Numbered from the stretch's first letter, positions 1 through 7,651 are shown. The stretch: 14,761 nucleotides of DNA from Chloroflexota bacterium (GCA_005879655.1 VBJK01000104.1:1-14761), one strand, 5' to 3'. The notes: generated by a model not told the origin, from the sequence alone. Made by a program: numbers and translations.

Positions 1-141
1 TGGTTGTAGTGGTTTTTTCTCCTGGGGTGGTATTGAGTGCTCATAATCGCGGTAAGGTTGTGCATATTCATAATAAGGCTGTGCATCATACTGCTGGCCT
101 TTATCATCTGGTACGTTGTCGGGCGACGTAGGGTCATTCAT
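1..141 (-). CDS. N-terminal end of a Pro/Gln/Tyr-rich protein (partial)
   Basis: The reverse strand reads 47 codons without a stop from an ATG at 141 to the window edge, so the gene continues outside. An AAAGG ribosome-binding-like sequence lies about nine bases before the ATG. The visible part starts MNDPTSPDNVPDDKGQQYD and is hydrophilic and rich in Pro, Gln, Tyr and Asp (for example PYYEYAQPYRDYE). It has no signal peptide and no membrane segment in the part seen. Tails like this often precede membrane segments in actinobacterial and Chloroflexota proteins, but nothing here identifies the family. The function is unknown. Confidence 0.6.
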   Translation of the reverse strand, partial: MNDPTSPDNVPDDKGQQYDAQPYYEYAQPYRDYEHSIPPQEKKPLQP

Positions 142-263
142 ATCTAGTAGCCTTTCGATGAACCGATAAACATGGATCTATTCGTTGGAAATGTCGATAA
201 TGACTGATGCTGTAAGGCAGTATTTACGGTAAGTTATAACATCCTCGCTCAAAAATAACAAGG

Positions 264-354
264 AACAAGGCAACCACAAATTGCCCCCATAATGGACGTT
301 TATCGATTTGCAAGCTGTGTTCGTACTATTGTAGGGGCAATCCCTTGTGCTTGC
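264..354. repeat. Degenerate palindrome, repeat family 1 (copy 1)
   Basis: The left arm (about 264-294, containing caaccacaaattgccccc) pairs imperfectly with the right arm (about 325-354, containing attgtaggggcaatccctt). The arm sequence matches the perfect palindromes at 2533-2639 and 11553-11620 (shared core attgtagg-g-ca-tccttgtg), so this is a decayed member of the same family. It lies about 130 bases before the tandem repeats at 485-823. Confidence 0.65.
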
Positions 355-484
355 TCTGTGACCATGACCCCTGTAGGATGGGGGAGAAAAACGGCTTCAT
401 TTTGTCAATTGGTCCAATGATCCGTATAATTTTACTAGTCATATGACCATAGAGCGCAACTCATTCCCAGGGAGTGGGGTAGTA

Positions 485-823
485 GGGCTTGGGGTGGCAT
501 TTGGCGAAGGCACCCTGGCGGGGTTTTGGGGTGTCCCCAAATGCCCCCCTTGCCCAAAAGATTTTGGGATTATGCACGAGTGCAAAAACACGAGAGCCAA
601 TAGGGATTGGGGGTCCAGGGGGCGAAGCCGCCCTGGCGGGTTTTGGGGTGTCCCCAAATGCCCCCATTGCCCAAAAGGTTTTGGGATTGTGCACGAGTGC
701 AGAAACAAGAGAGGTGGCGGGGCTTGGGGTGGCATTTGGCGAAGGTACCCTGGTGGGGTTTTGGGGTGTCCCCAAATGCCCCCATTGCCCAAAAGGTTTT
801 GGGATTGTGCACTAGCTCGTGAC
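485..823 (+). repeat. Three tandem ~117-118 bp hairpin-rich repeats (family 2 core)
   Basis: Three consecutive copies begin near 485, 602 and 720. The landmark ttttggggtgtccccaaa starts at 524, 641 and 759, giving periods of 117 and 118. Each unit contains a tttgggg-tgt-ccccaaa hairpin, a cccaaaa-gg-ttttggg hairpin and a short tgcac/gtgca palindrome. Copies 1 and 3 are closer to each other in their first third (ggcttggggtggcatttggc), while copy 2 differs there. The core ctggcgggg...ccccaaat is shared with the element at 2709-2864 and, reversed, with that at 11630-11840. Confidence 0.85.
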
Positions 824-990
824 AAGATATTAAATCCTTGTTAAATGTATGAGCTTTTCATAGCTCCGCTTGTGGCATATGATGCTAGTGAGGTTTAGAG
901 TGCACATTACTCTCTACCACACCTCTCACTGTTTCACCTGAAGGTAAGCATGTGCAATTGTAGATCAGTTGTTATTAGCAGCATGTTATT

Positions 991-996
991 GAGGGG
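991..996 (+). promoter_or_regulatory. Ribosome binding site selecting the ATG at 1004
   Basis: GAGGGG lies seven bases before the ATG at 1004. The upstream in-frame ATG at 950 has only a weak AAGG nearby, so 1004 is the preferred start. Confidence 0.55.
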
Positions 997-1003
997 AACA
1001 TCC

Positions 1004-2383
1004 ATGAAGACTGAGACAAACGACCTCTTGCGTTTCGACTTGTTCCAGCAGCTCGTGCTATGGCTTGGCCAGAGCATGCATGGGAGTCGTAAGGGGAGAC
1101 AATACCTCGAGTCCAACCTATCGCTCATGGAGATTGCGTCTGATAGAGAACTAGAAAGGCTCATTGACGCGCATGCTGAAGATAAGCCAGCGATGAAACA
1201 GCAAATGGAGCAGCATTTAGTACTCCTACAGGATGCACGCCAGCGTGGAGGAACACCGATCGCCGTACAGGATGCCTATGTTAATACATATGGTGGCTTT
1301 GCGCTTGACCTGCCGCCCTGGCTTAACATTGTCGAAGAGCAGTTTTTGCTGCTCGCCAAGTTACGTCGCCCTGAACGTACGAGAAAGGCACAGCTTACAC
1401 TATTACGTGATGCACTGGCGCACGCTCGCTACGATAGACGTGTTGCTGATGCAACAATTGCAGAACTTCATAACAAATTAGGAAGTACGTTGTTAGAGGG
1501 GCCACATTATCTGAGCCGTGTCATGCATATGCAAGCCTTTGCAGAGGCCATTACAAGCCATACTACGGCGCTCACTCTATTTACACTGGAACGGTATCCC
1601 TTGCACTATGCAAAGACTCAGATTCTGCTACGACCGCCATACCGACTGTATGTTATCTTTGGCCAGCGACATTCTATCGAGCAGGCCATCACGTGCTATA
1701 ACATGGCATCACATGTGTATACTCTCGATACGTTTCCCGAAGAATGGGCGAGGCTCCAGACTGCATTAGGTGCTGCTTATGCGCAACGCAAGAGCGGCGA
1801 GGCTACCGCAAATCTCAAACGCGCTATTGCCCATCACAAGCTAGCATTAGCCAGGGTTGATGAAACAACCAATGCAATGCTCGCAGCAACACTACAGATC
1901 AACCTGGGTGATACCTACCAGCTCTATAGTATGGTTGCTCAGAGTGACGATGCATGTAATAGCTATCTAGAGCTGGCAAGGGCGTGTTACAGAAGCGCGT
2001 TGCGGGTCTTTGCCCCACAAGTTGCGCCAAAGGAGTGGGCAAATATTCATATCAGGCTAGCGGCACTCTTCCAAAACTATCATGGAGAGGATGAACGCCA
2101 ACGCGATTTGCATTTGCGCTGTGCTATTGTTTGTTATGAGAGTGCACTGCTGATCTATACTCCTGATGCATTTCTGGTCGAGTATGCTACGACGCTGGTC
2201 AATCTAGGACGCGCGCATCATCGGCGTTGCGGCAGCGATCACCAGCGCAATCTTGAGCAAGCGGCAGAATGCTATCGTACGGCTCTCACGGTCTTCACCA
2301 GCAAGGCATTCCCGGAGGAGTATCACCAGGTCTTGCATAGCTTGCAAGATGTTGAAGCAGAGCTGCTAGAGCACCGTGCATAA
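1004..2383 (+). CDS. TPR-like helical-repeat protein
   Basis: A 459-residue protein of unknown specific role. The C-terminal ~280 residues are built from about six helical repeats of roughly 45-50 residues, starting near residues 181, 227, 272, 324, 373 and 419. They follow a pattern of Ala-x-x-x-Tyr-x-x-Ala-Leu, then a Phe-Pro-Glu-Glu-(Trp/Tyr)-Ala stretch, then a Leu-Gly-x-x-Tyr helix (CYESALLIY, FPEEWARLQ). This is the long TPR variant common in cyanobacterial and Chloroflexota proteins that often carry CHAT or NTPase domains; no such domain is visible here. The first ~90 residues are helical and unassigned. There is no signal peptide or membrane segment, so it should be cytoplasmic. Such proteins usually act as protein-binding scaffolds. 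The start at 1004 is favoured by its ribosome binding site; an ATG at 950 would add 18 residues. It is a single gene between repeat clusters. Confidence 0.8.
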   Translation: MKTETNDLLRFDLFQQLVLWLGQSMHGSRKGRQYLESNLSLMEIASDRELERLIDAHAEDKPAMKQQMEQHLVLLQDARQRGGTPIAVQDAYVNTYGGFALDLPPWLNIVEEQFLLLAKLRRPERTRKAQLTLLRDALAHARYDRRVADATIAELHNKLGSTLLEGPHYLSRVMHMQAFAEAITSHTTALTLFTLERYPLHYAKTQILLRPPYRLYVIFGQRHSIEQAITCYNMASHVYTLDTFPEEWARLQTALGAAYAQRKSGEATANLKRAIAHHKLALARVDETTNAMLAATLQINLGDTYQLYSMVAQSDDACNSYLELARACYRSALRVFAPQVAPKEWANIHIRLAALFQNYHGEDERQRDLHLRCAIVCYESALLIYTPDAFLVEYATTLVNLGRAHHRRCGSDHQRNLEQAAECYRTALTVFTSKAFPEEYHQVLHSLQDVEAELLEHRA

Positions 2384-2417
2384 GCATCGCCCTACCGCGG
2401 GCAGCGCCCCGCCGCCA

Positions 2418-2541
2418 GGGCATCCACAAGGGACAAGACCGGTCAAATAAGCCTTACAGAACGAGCGTTCGCCCTTACAGGGCACCCATAAAGGACAAGA
2501 CCGGTCAAATAAGCCTTACAGAACGGGCGTTCGCCCTTACA
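2418..2541 (+). repeat. Two tandem 62-bp direct repeats
   Basis: Copies at 2418-2479 and 2480-2541 are nearly identical (ggacaagaccggtcaaataa at 2431 and again at 2493). Each ends in a gggcgttcgccc-type mini-hairpin followed by cttacaggg. The start of a third copy (gggcaccca at 2542) merges into the large palindrome that follows. Confidence 0.85.
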
Positions 2542-2639
2542 GGGCACCCACAAGGGATGCCCCTACAATGGTACGAACGCGCCTCACAAGCCGATACGTA
2601 CCATTGTAGGGGCATCCCTTGTGGGTGCCCTGTAAGGGC
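2533..2639. repeat. Perfect 43-bp inverted repeat, family 1 (copy 2)
   Basis: The left arm 2533-2575 and right arm 2597-2639 are exact reverse complements over 43 bases, separated by a 21-base loop (2576-2596). The core is caagggatgcccctacaatg. Such a stem would form a very stable RNA hairpin if transcribed, or a cruciform in DNA. It is the best-preserved member of the family that also occurs at 264-354 and 11553-11620. An open frame on the minus strand across it (2505-2855) is a by-product. Confidence 0.9.
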
Positions 2640-2643
2640 AGGA

Positions 2644-2681
2644 GGGGCATATTTAACGGGTCTTGTCCCTTGTGGTTGCCC
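2644..2681 (-). repeat. Inverted partial copy of the 62-bp repeat
   Basis: Read on the minus strand, this segment contains aaccacaagggacaagaccc followed by gttaaatatgcccc. It closely matches the first half of the direct repeats at 2418-2541. With them it makes the whole 2418-2711 region a larger imperfect palindrome around the 43-bp stem. A further half-site, ggggcatcccttgtgcttgc, follows at 2689. Confidence 0.65.
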
Positions 2682-2708
2682 TGGTGGTGGGGCATCCCTT
2701 GTGCTTGC

Positions 2709-2864
2709 CCCATAGGCATGCGCGCTAAGCGGGGGTCGGGGGCTTCGCCCCTGGCGGGGTTTGGGGAGGCCCCAAATACTTCCATTCTTCTCTTTTGCCG
2801 CCTCCGGCGGCAGGAGAAAGGGAGTGCAGAGGGCTTCCCTCTGCTTAACGCGCATGCCTATGGG
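2709..2864. mobile_element. Short non-coding element with 22-bp terminal inverted repeats (MITE-like, family 2)
   Basis: The ends cccataggcatgcgcgctaa (from 2709) and its reverse complement (2843-2864) match at 21 of 22 bases. The 156-bp interior holds the core ctggcggggtttggggaggc (2751 on), a ccgcctccggcgg hairpin near 2800 and a gcagaggg-ctt-ccctctgc hairpin (2825-2843). It codes for nothing, which fits a miniature inverted-repeat element or a structured intergenic repeat. No clear target-site duplication was found. A diverged relative with the same CATAGGC ends lies at 11630-11840. Confidence 0.65.
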
Positions 2865-2865
2865 C

Positions 2866-2894
2866 GTCCCCTGGCTTACCCCCAGCCAGGGGAC
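2866..2894. other. Perfect 11-bp hairpin behind the catalase gene
   Basis: GTCCCCTGGCT (2866-2876) and AGCCAGGGGAC (2884-2894) form an exact 11-bp stem with a 7-base loop. It starts 15 bases past the stop codon of the leftward catalase gene, where it could end or protect that transcript. There is no T-run on either side, so it is not a standard intrinsic terminator. Confidence 0.5.
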
Positions 2895-2908
2895 AAGGCA
2901 ATAGAGCT

Positions 2909-3805
2909 TCAGACCTTCGCCAGATGGGATGCCTGTTCTACCAGTTCCATCAATTCGGGGGAGAGTCCTGGTGCGAACTCTTCGGGTCTTTCAGGGCCGG
3001 GCGTGACCGGGAAGCCCTCTGGCGCTTGCTGTGTAACTTCCAGTTCGCCACTGCGGGAAGGGGATGGACCCTGGAAGATTTTCGCCATCTCTGAGCTATC
3101 CAGTCGCCAATGAAATTGTTTGTTATGGGCACCCTGATCCATCAACTGCCTGACTTCTGGAAATTTCGTCGCGTCAAAATTGGGAATGGGCAAAACTTTA
3201 CCCCAATTGACGCCCAGTACTTCTAATGCTCTGGCGTATGCATTCTCGTGTGCTTGGTCGCGTACAATCAGATATGAGATAGTCGAGCGAGCAATCTTAT
3301 TGCTCGTCATCTCATAGAGACGACACTTTTGCAGCCGCCCAGTGGCCTCTAACATCAGGTTGTAGAGCAGATCGAGCGTCAGGTTGCCACTATTATACAC
3401 ATACGAACCCGACCAGGGGTTCCCTGCGGCATCGACGGGCATGGCCCCTTGAGCACCAACCAAGTAATGATGAATATTGCTCTGATGCAAGGCAATATTG
3501 AGTGGTGTAGCATCTCGTCCTTCCCCCATCTCTTTGCCTTGATAGCGTGGGGAGCCATCGAGGAGACGGTTGATGGTCGTTGCAATCAATTCGACGTGAC
3601 TGATCTCCTCCGTGCCAATCCCTTGAATGAGGTCCAAGAATGGTTGAGCCTTGCCGCGAAAGTTGAAGCTCTGGAATAGATACTGCATCATTGTGCGCAT
3701 CTCGCCGAATTGACCGCCTAGCCCTTCCTGTAAGGCATTGGCTGCTGCTGGATCTGGCTCATCTGATGCAATCTCGTTGATCAGTTTCTGTACATGGAAG
3801 AACAT
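2909..3805 (-). CDS. Manganese (non-haem) catalase
   Basis: A 298-residue dimanganese catalase, which splits two H2O2 into water and oxygen in the cytoplasm. The ferritin-like four-helix core is recognisable and all five expected metal ligands can be placed: Glu35 (GQFGEMRT), Glu67 and His70 (TEEISHVE), Glu153 (MLEATGR) and His186 (RDQAHENAY). The spacing matches the known Lactobacillus and Thermus enzymes. The ~60-residue C-terminal tail is Pro/Glu-rich (GPERPEEFAPGLSPEL) and usual for the family. The ATG at 3805 has a strong AAAGGAG site eight bases upstream (3814-3820 on the minus strand). The gene stands alone, with an 11-bp hairpin just past its stop and the helicase pseudogene 100 bases upstream in the same direction. 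It appears intact and functional. Confidence 0.95.
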   Translation of the reverse strand: MFFHVQKLINEIASDEPDPAAANALQEGLGGQFGEMRTMMQYLFQSFNFRGKAQPFLDLIQGIGTEEISHVELIATTINRLLDGSPRYQGKEMGEGRDATPLNIALHQSNIHHYLVGAQGAMPVDAAGNPWSGSYVYNSGNLTLDLLYNLMLEATGRLQKCRLYEMTSNKIARSTISYLIVRDQAHENAYARALEVLGVNWGKVLPIPNFDATKFPEVRQLMDQGAHNKQFHWRLDSSEMAKIFQGPSPSRSGELEVTQQAPEGFPVTPGPERPEEFAPGLSPELMELVEQASHLAKV

Positions 3806-3905
3806 GAGGTTTTCTCCTTTGAAGTTCTATCGATGAAAAGGTCTGTGTTTGGTCATGCATGCACGATAAGGGACACGATTGGGGCTATGGAAATGTGACA
3901 GGCGA

Positions 3906-6229
3906 TTACCACCAGATGTAAGCGAAACAGATCAGTTTTAGATCCTCTCGCGTAAGGGGACTTTTGCGCTCCTCCTGTTCTTTTTTCTCTTCTTGTAGGT
4001 CAGCTCCGATACTTTGTACAGTTGTTAAGAGCTCTTGCACATTTTTGTTGGTTTTGAATACCTCAAATGCTTTGCGTAGCGCTTTGACATAGACTCTAGG
4101 TTGCGGGCTGTTCAGTTTTTGTAGTGCTGCGATAACTTCTTTGCGGTTGAAGTTGGGCTGGTTTACGTAGCCGCGTAGGACGGTGGCGATGGTTTGTTGG
4201 ATGGGGTCGAGTAGTTTGGGTGCTTCTTCAATAGCCACTTGCTCGATTGAGGATTGCAGGATTGAGGCAATCACCTTCTCTTGCAGGGCGAAGATATCGA
4301 CTTGTAAGCTGCTGGGGACGACACGCGCAGTATCCGGTTGGCACTGGATGAGTTTAGTGATGCGATAGCGGTTATCGTCGATGTAGCTGCCCTGGGGATC
4401 GTCGGTGATGTCGATGTAGCGCCAGAAATGTTGGCGTTGTGGTCCATTGCCGTGCTTGCCAGTTGAGCTGTGCCCGCTGGCTTTGCGTTTATCGGGGGCG
4501 GTGAAGTAGAAGAAGACACCACGTTGTCCTTCCCGCAGGTGTCCGCTGTGGATGCCATCGGGCAATGCATCGAGCATCTGCCGCATGTCATTGTCGAGCA
4601 AGCCCTTGAGGCTTTGCAACAAGAATTCGCTGCTCGCCAGTTCGGCAAAGGTTTCCTGCTCTTCAATGACGCGGCCATCTTCACTGGCGATGCTGCGTAG
4701 GGTATTGAAGTTTTGTGGATGGACCACTTCCCCTAAGATGCTCGCGTCGAGCAGTCCGTTGCGGTCGATATTGGCGATTTTCTGCGAAAGACTTTCGACC
4801 AGACCTAAGAGTTGTTCCAGACCGTCATCGGGGAACATGTTCATGATCCATAGCGTGTCAAAGCTGGTCCCGATGCGATCAATGCGCCCGGCGCGCTGTA
4901 TCATACGCGTGGGGTTCCAGTGCAGGTCATAGTTGATGAGCACGCCACAATCCTGTAAGTTCTGGCCCTCTGAGAGTACGTCGGTAGAGATGAGGATGTC
5001 TATTTCCTGGGTGCTCCCCGCGATATCGGCACGGCTATTTGCCAGCGGCGCAAAACGGGTCACGACTTTTGCGCGTTCTTTGGCATCAGTTCCGCTATCC
5101 ATGCGCCGGATGTGTGGCTGTGCTGCCGCCTCTCTCCATTGTGCGGCTTCGGCTTGCTCGGAACACAATTGGCGATACAGGTAGCGTGCAGTGTCTTTAT
5201 AATAGGTGAAGATCAGAACTTTTTGCCCTTTGAGGTCGTTGGCCAGCAGTTCTTTCAGCCGCATTAACTTGGCGTCCTGCTGCGGGGTGATCGCAGTGAT
5301 GGCTTGCCAGACTTCGCGTAGAGCATCCACGTCTTTGCGCAGATCTTTATGCAGGCGTTTGAGATCGTATTGAGCAGCGTTGAGTGTAGGGAGTGTGGCG
5401 ATGAATTGGCGCGCCTCCCGGTTGGCATCCAGCTCTTCTGCACGCGAGTTGGGAGTGGCATCATCTTCTTCATCTTCCTGGTTGAGGTAGCGCATGGCTT
5501 TTTGGAAGCTGCTGCTATCCAGTATGGTACTGTCGAGGATATAGCTTTCAAAGGTCTCTAGAAATTCCAGCGCACGCCGTACGCTGATACGGAAGGCGTC
5601 GATGCTGCTCTCAAAGCGTTTGAGGTAGCGACTCTTGAAGATGCCCACCAGGGCATCTTCGCGTCCCTCTTCAAACTGGTCGCGCTCAATGCCTTGCTTT
5701 TTGTAGCTTTCTAGCCGATAGGGGGCGAGCAGCAAGCCTTCGATGTGGCTGACGACTTTCGTATAGATCCCCTCGTAGGTGGCCTCCAGGTGGTAATGGA
5801 TGGTTTTGAGCTTGCGTTCGGGCCAGCGGATGGGTTGGCCTTTGATGGTGGCATTAGGATAGGCTTGCTTGATGAAGGGACGTGTACGACGAATGGCGAT
5901 CTCTTCGAGCAAATTGAAGAGCGCAATGCCGCTCTCTTGCTGACGATTTGCGCGCCGGGCGGCGATAAAGTAGCGTTGCAGATCCCCTATACCGGCGGCG
6001 GCGAAGAAACTGCGATCCCCATTCGTGAAGAGGTTGACTTGGTTGTAGAGATCGAAGATGTTATTAAGGAGCTGACCCGTTCCAACTGGGGCTGTAACAG
6101 TTGCCAGCCGCCGACATTAAAGTAGGCCGTGGCAACGTCGAGCGCCTGACCCTTGTGTTGCGCCAGGAGCTGGGTGAGGATCGCGCTCATCGTATGTTGC
6201 TGATTATCTATAACAAATGGGATATGCAT
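3906..6229 (-). pseudogene. PLD/SNF2-family helicase, internally deleted and frameshifted
   Basis: The remains of a long helicase of the phospholipase-D-like plus SNF2 type, a DNA translocase family often found beside restriction-modification and other defence genes. An ATG at 6229 with AGAGGAA just upstream starts about 52 codons typical of the family's N-terminus (MHIPFVIDNQQHTMSAIL; LDVATAYFNVGGW). Near 6060-6075 the text jumps, in another frame, to NNIFDLYNQVNLFT, the segment directly following motif III (normally after a Thr-Pro). From there the frame is open to the stop at 3906, with AIRRTRPFI, motif IV (KVLIFTYYKDTARYL), motif V (DILISTDVLSEGQNLQ) and motif VI (QRAGRIDRIG) intact, plus a full C-terminal region. 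The rest of the PLD domain, Walker A, the DE-box and motif III are missing. The 2,324-base span is not a multiple of three. The only start for the long part would be a TTG at 5912 without support. It cannot be an active ATPase as it stands. Confidence 0.85.
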
Positions 6230-6281
6230 ATTTCCTCTTGTATCATGCTGATTATTTAATAGCTCATAGCCGGGTTTGAGT

Positions 6282-6453
6282 GCATGTCATAAAAAATCGT
6301 AGTTGCGCAATTTATTGCGCCGTGCTCGCCATTGCTATCCGTAGCCGCACAATTTATTGCACATGTTTTGCTTATTTATAGCCTTGGTGCAATAAGTTGC
6401 GCAACTACGATTTTTTATGACATGCGTGGCGCAATAAATTGCGCGGCTACGAT
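6282..6453. repeat. Inverted-repeat cluster with four copies of a cgtag-y-ygcgcaatttattgc motif
   Basis: The left arm 6282-6318 and right arm 6389-6425 are reverse complements over 37 bases with one mismatch (the outer 29 are exact: gcatgtcataaaaaatcgta onward). The inner motif, gtagccgcgcaatttattgc and variants, occurs four times: forward near 6298 and 6340, reversed near 6388 and 6430. All lie in the 248-base gap between the nuclease gene and the helicase pseudogene, which are both read leftward. The arrangement suggests a nested or duplicated intergenic repeat, possibly a small non-autonomous element. A transcript could fold into a long hairpin. Confidence 0.8.
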
Positions 6454-6477
6454 TTTACATGTATAAAAACAGGCAAG

Positions 6478-7431
6478 TTAATGCTGTATGCTCTGCTTGC
6501 TTTCTACGGCATTGAGCACAGCGAGTCGTGCTTCATCACTATTCTTGGCAAGGCTCACCAGAACTGACACCTTTTGTAGGGTTGCCAGATCGGTGAGAGT
6601 AAGAAGCTGCTGGTGGACCCAATCTGTCATGGTAGGAAAACGTGCCTCAACGATCTGACTTATCGTTTGGCGATAGGACTCAAGCGCTTGCTCGCGGCCT
6701 TGCTCAAGACCTTGCTCAAGACCTTGCTCGCGGCCTTGCTCAAGGCCTTGCTTGATTCCTTTCTCAAGACCTTTTTTCTCAATATCTTGATAAACCCAAG
6801 ATTCTTCTAAGATGCTCTTAAACACAGCAAACCTCCTTTGTAAGAACTCATGATCCGTTTCTTCTGTAAAGACCAGTCCTGCTATCACATGACCGAGTGA
6901 TAACAAATGCCATTGTTTAGCTGCAACAATGTGGTCAACCATCTGATCAATGATCTGATGCTGCTTGCCCTCCTCTGCTAGTGGGAGCAACGGGTATAAG
7001 CCTACCAGACCAGACTCAAGAATCTTCGTGGCTGGGATCTCCCACATCTTGTAGTTGATAAAGCGGAATCTGAGGATCTCGATGCCATTGGGAAGCGCCC
7101 AGATCAAAGGTGATTCGACAATATTCTCCTCTTCGCGTAAATAGATGACGCACGAGATGACGCGACAATTGTGTTCACGCGTTGCTAGTACATTATACTC
7201 CAACAACCTTTGTCCCATGGTATCATCCTGAGTACTCTGTATCTCCAGATCCAAGACCATCTTTTCGCCGAATAATTCAATACTCATCGCCACATCGGCA
7301 TGACGCGTCCAATTCTTGAGTTCGGTAGCCATATCCCCCAGGTAACGTGCCTCATCAATGACCATCGAGACGAAGTCCTGTGGATTAGCCATGATGAGCC
7401 GTTTTAGCGTATCATCCCAAACTTGTGTCAA
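6478..7431 (-). CDS. Rpn-family PD-(D/E)XK nuclease / putative transposase
   Basis: A 317-residue protein of the Rpn (recombination-promoting nuclease) group. The N-terminus WDDTLKRLIMANPQDFV is typical of the Chloroflexota and cyanobacterial branch. The likely nuclease site is Asp46 (RHADVAM) followed by Glu63-x-Gln65 in VLDLEIQS, the D...ExQ form of the PD-(D/E)XK fold. Residues 221-250 are a low-complexity helix of short GLEQG/GREQG repeats, a hallmark of this group, encoded by repeated gctcaagaccttgct-like DNA. The start is a TTG at 7431 with GGAGGG six bases upstream; an in-frame TGA lies further upstream, and the family N-terminus begins here rather than at the internal Met14. A promoter candidate precedes it. 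It looks intact. Relatives are described as DNA endonucleases that stimulate RecA-independent recombination; its role in this locus is unknown. Confidence 0.85.
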   Translation of the reverse strand: MTQVWDDTLKRLIMANPQDFVSMVIDEARYLGDMATELKNWTRHADVAMSIELFGEKMVLDLEIQSTQDDTMGQRLLEYNVLATREHNCRVISCVIYLREEENIVESPLIWALPNGIEILRFRFINYKMWEIPATKILESGLVGLYPLLPLAEEGKQHQIIDQMVDHIVAAKQWHLLSLGHVIAGLVFTEETDHEFLQRRFAVFKSILEESWVYQDIEKKGLEKGIKQGLEQGREQGLEQGLEQGREQALESYRQTISQIVEARFPTMTDWVHQQLLTLTDLATLQKVSVLVSLAKNSDEARLAVLNAVESKQSIQH

Positions 7432-7437
7432 TAGTTT

Positions 7438-7443
7438 CCCTCC
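7438..7443 (-). promoter_or_regulatory. Ribosome binding site supporting a TTG start
   Basis: GGAGGG on the minus strand lies six bases before the TTG at 7431. It fixes the start of the nuclease gene at a non-ATG codon. Confidence 0.75.
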
Positions 7444-7494
7444 AACAAAGATATCTCAATTTTTATCCAACATATACCCGCAGGTACATTACAT

Positions 7495-7523
7495 ACTATA
7501 CCATACATGCGCATCGCTGTCTA
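7495..7523 (-). promoter_or_regulatory. Sigma-70-type promoter for the Rpn nuclease gene
   Basis: On the minus strand, TAGACA (7523-7518) is followed after 17 bases by TATAGT (7500-7495), which is preceded by TGG as in an extended -10. Each hexamer matches the consensus at five of six positions. The predicted transcript would start near 7488, leaving a leader of about 57 bases. Confidence 0.6.
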
Positions 7524-7651
7524 TTAAAGGATTGTAAAATTGTTCCAAATTAGCACAACAGTTCTGGTTTGCTGACAAAAGGTAGATGCCTGTATTGGCC
7601 AGCCACATTAATGGCACCCTCTCTTGAGTGCCTGTGTGCATGGTGCTCGAC

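Larger units (their letters stand above)
142..1003. other. Gene-free stretch filled largely by repeats
   Basis: No convincing gene lies here. Positions 142-263 are AT-richer and presumably hold the 5' region of the leftward partial gene, although I could not pick a clear promoter. Positions 264-354 are a degenerate palindrome and 485-823 are three tandem hairpin-rich units, each listed separately. Positions 824-1003 lead into the TPR-like gene. Long open frames on both strands over 439-844 come from the repeats. Confidence 0.7.

Noticed and set aside
485..823. Possible CRISPR array
   Set aside because: The units are ~117 bp and almost entirely repeated with no unique spacers, and no cas genes are present.
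439..844. Overlapping long open frames on both strands (133 codons plus, 128 codons minus) with repetitive Pro/Gly-rich products
   Set aside because: They lie wholly within the three tandem repeats, have no ribosome binding site, and are explained by the near-multiple-of-three period of GC-rich hairpin DNA.
950..1003. Upstream ATG at 950 as start of the TPR-like gene
   Set aside because: Its ribosome binding site is weaker than the GAGGGG before the ATG at 1004, and the extra 18 residues (MCNCRSVVISSMLLRG...) do not look like a domain start. It remains possible.
2866..2894. Intrinsic terminator for the catalase gene
   Set aside because: The 11-bp stem is perfect but no T-run follows it in either direction, so I list it only as a hairpin.
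2505..3113. Open frames of 116 codons (minus) and 164 codons (plus) over the palindrome, the MITE-like element and the catalase 3' end
   Set aside because: They run through repeats and antisense to an intact catalase gene; composition follows the repeat DNA and there is no ribosome binding site.
3906..5912. A stand-alone 668-residue helicase-C protein starting at TTG 5912
   Set aside because: The family homology continues upstream of the TTG without a break to about 6065, there is no ribosome binding site, and the N-terminal remnant at 6229 shows that this is one damaged gene.
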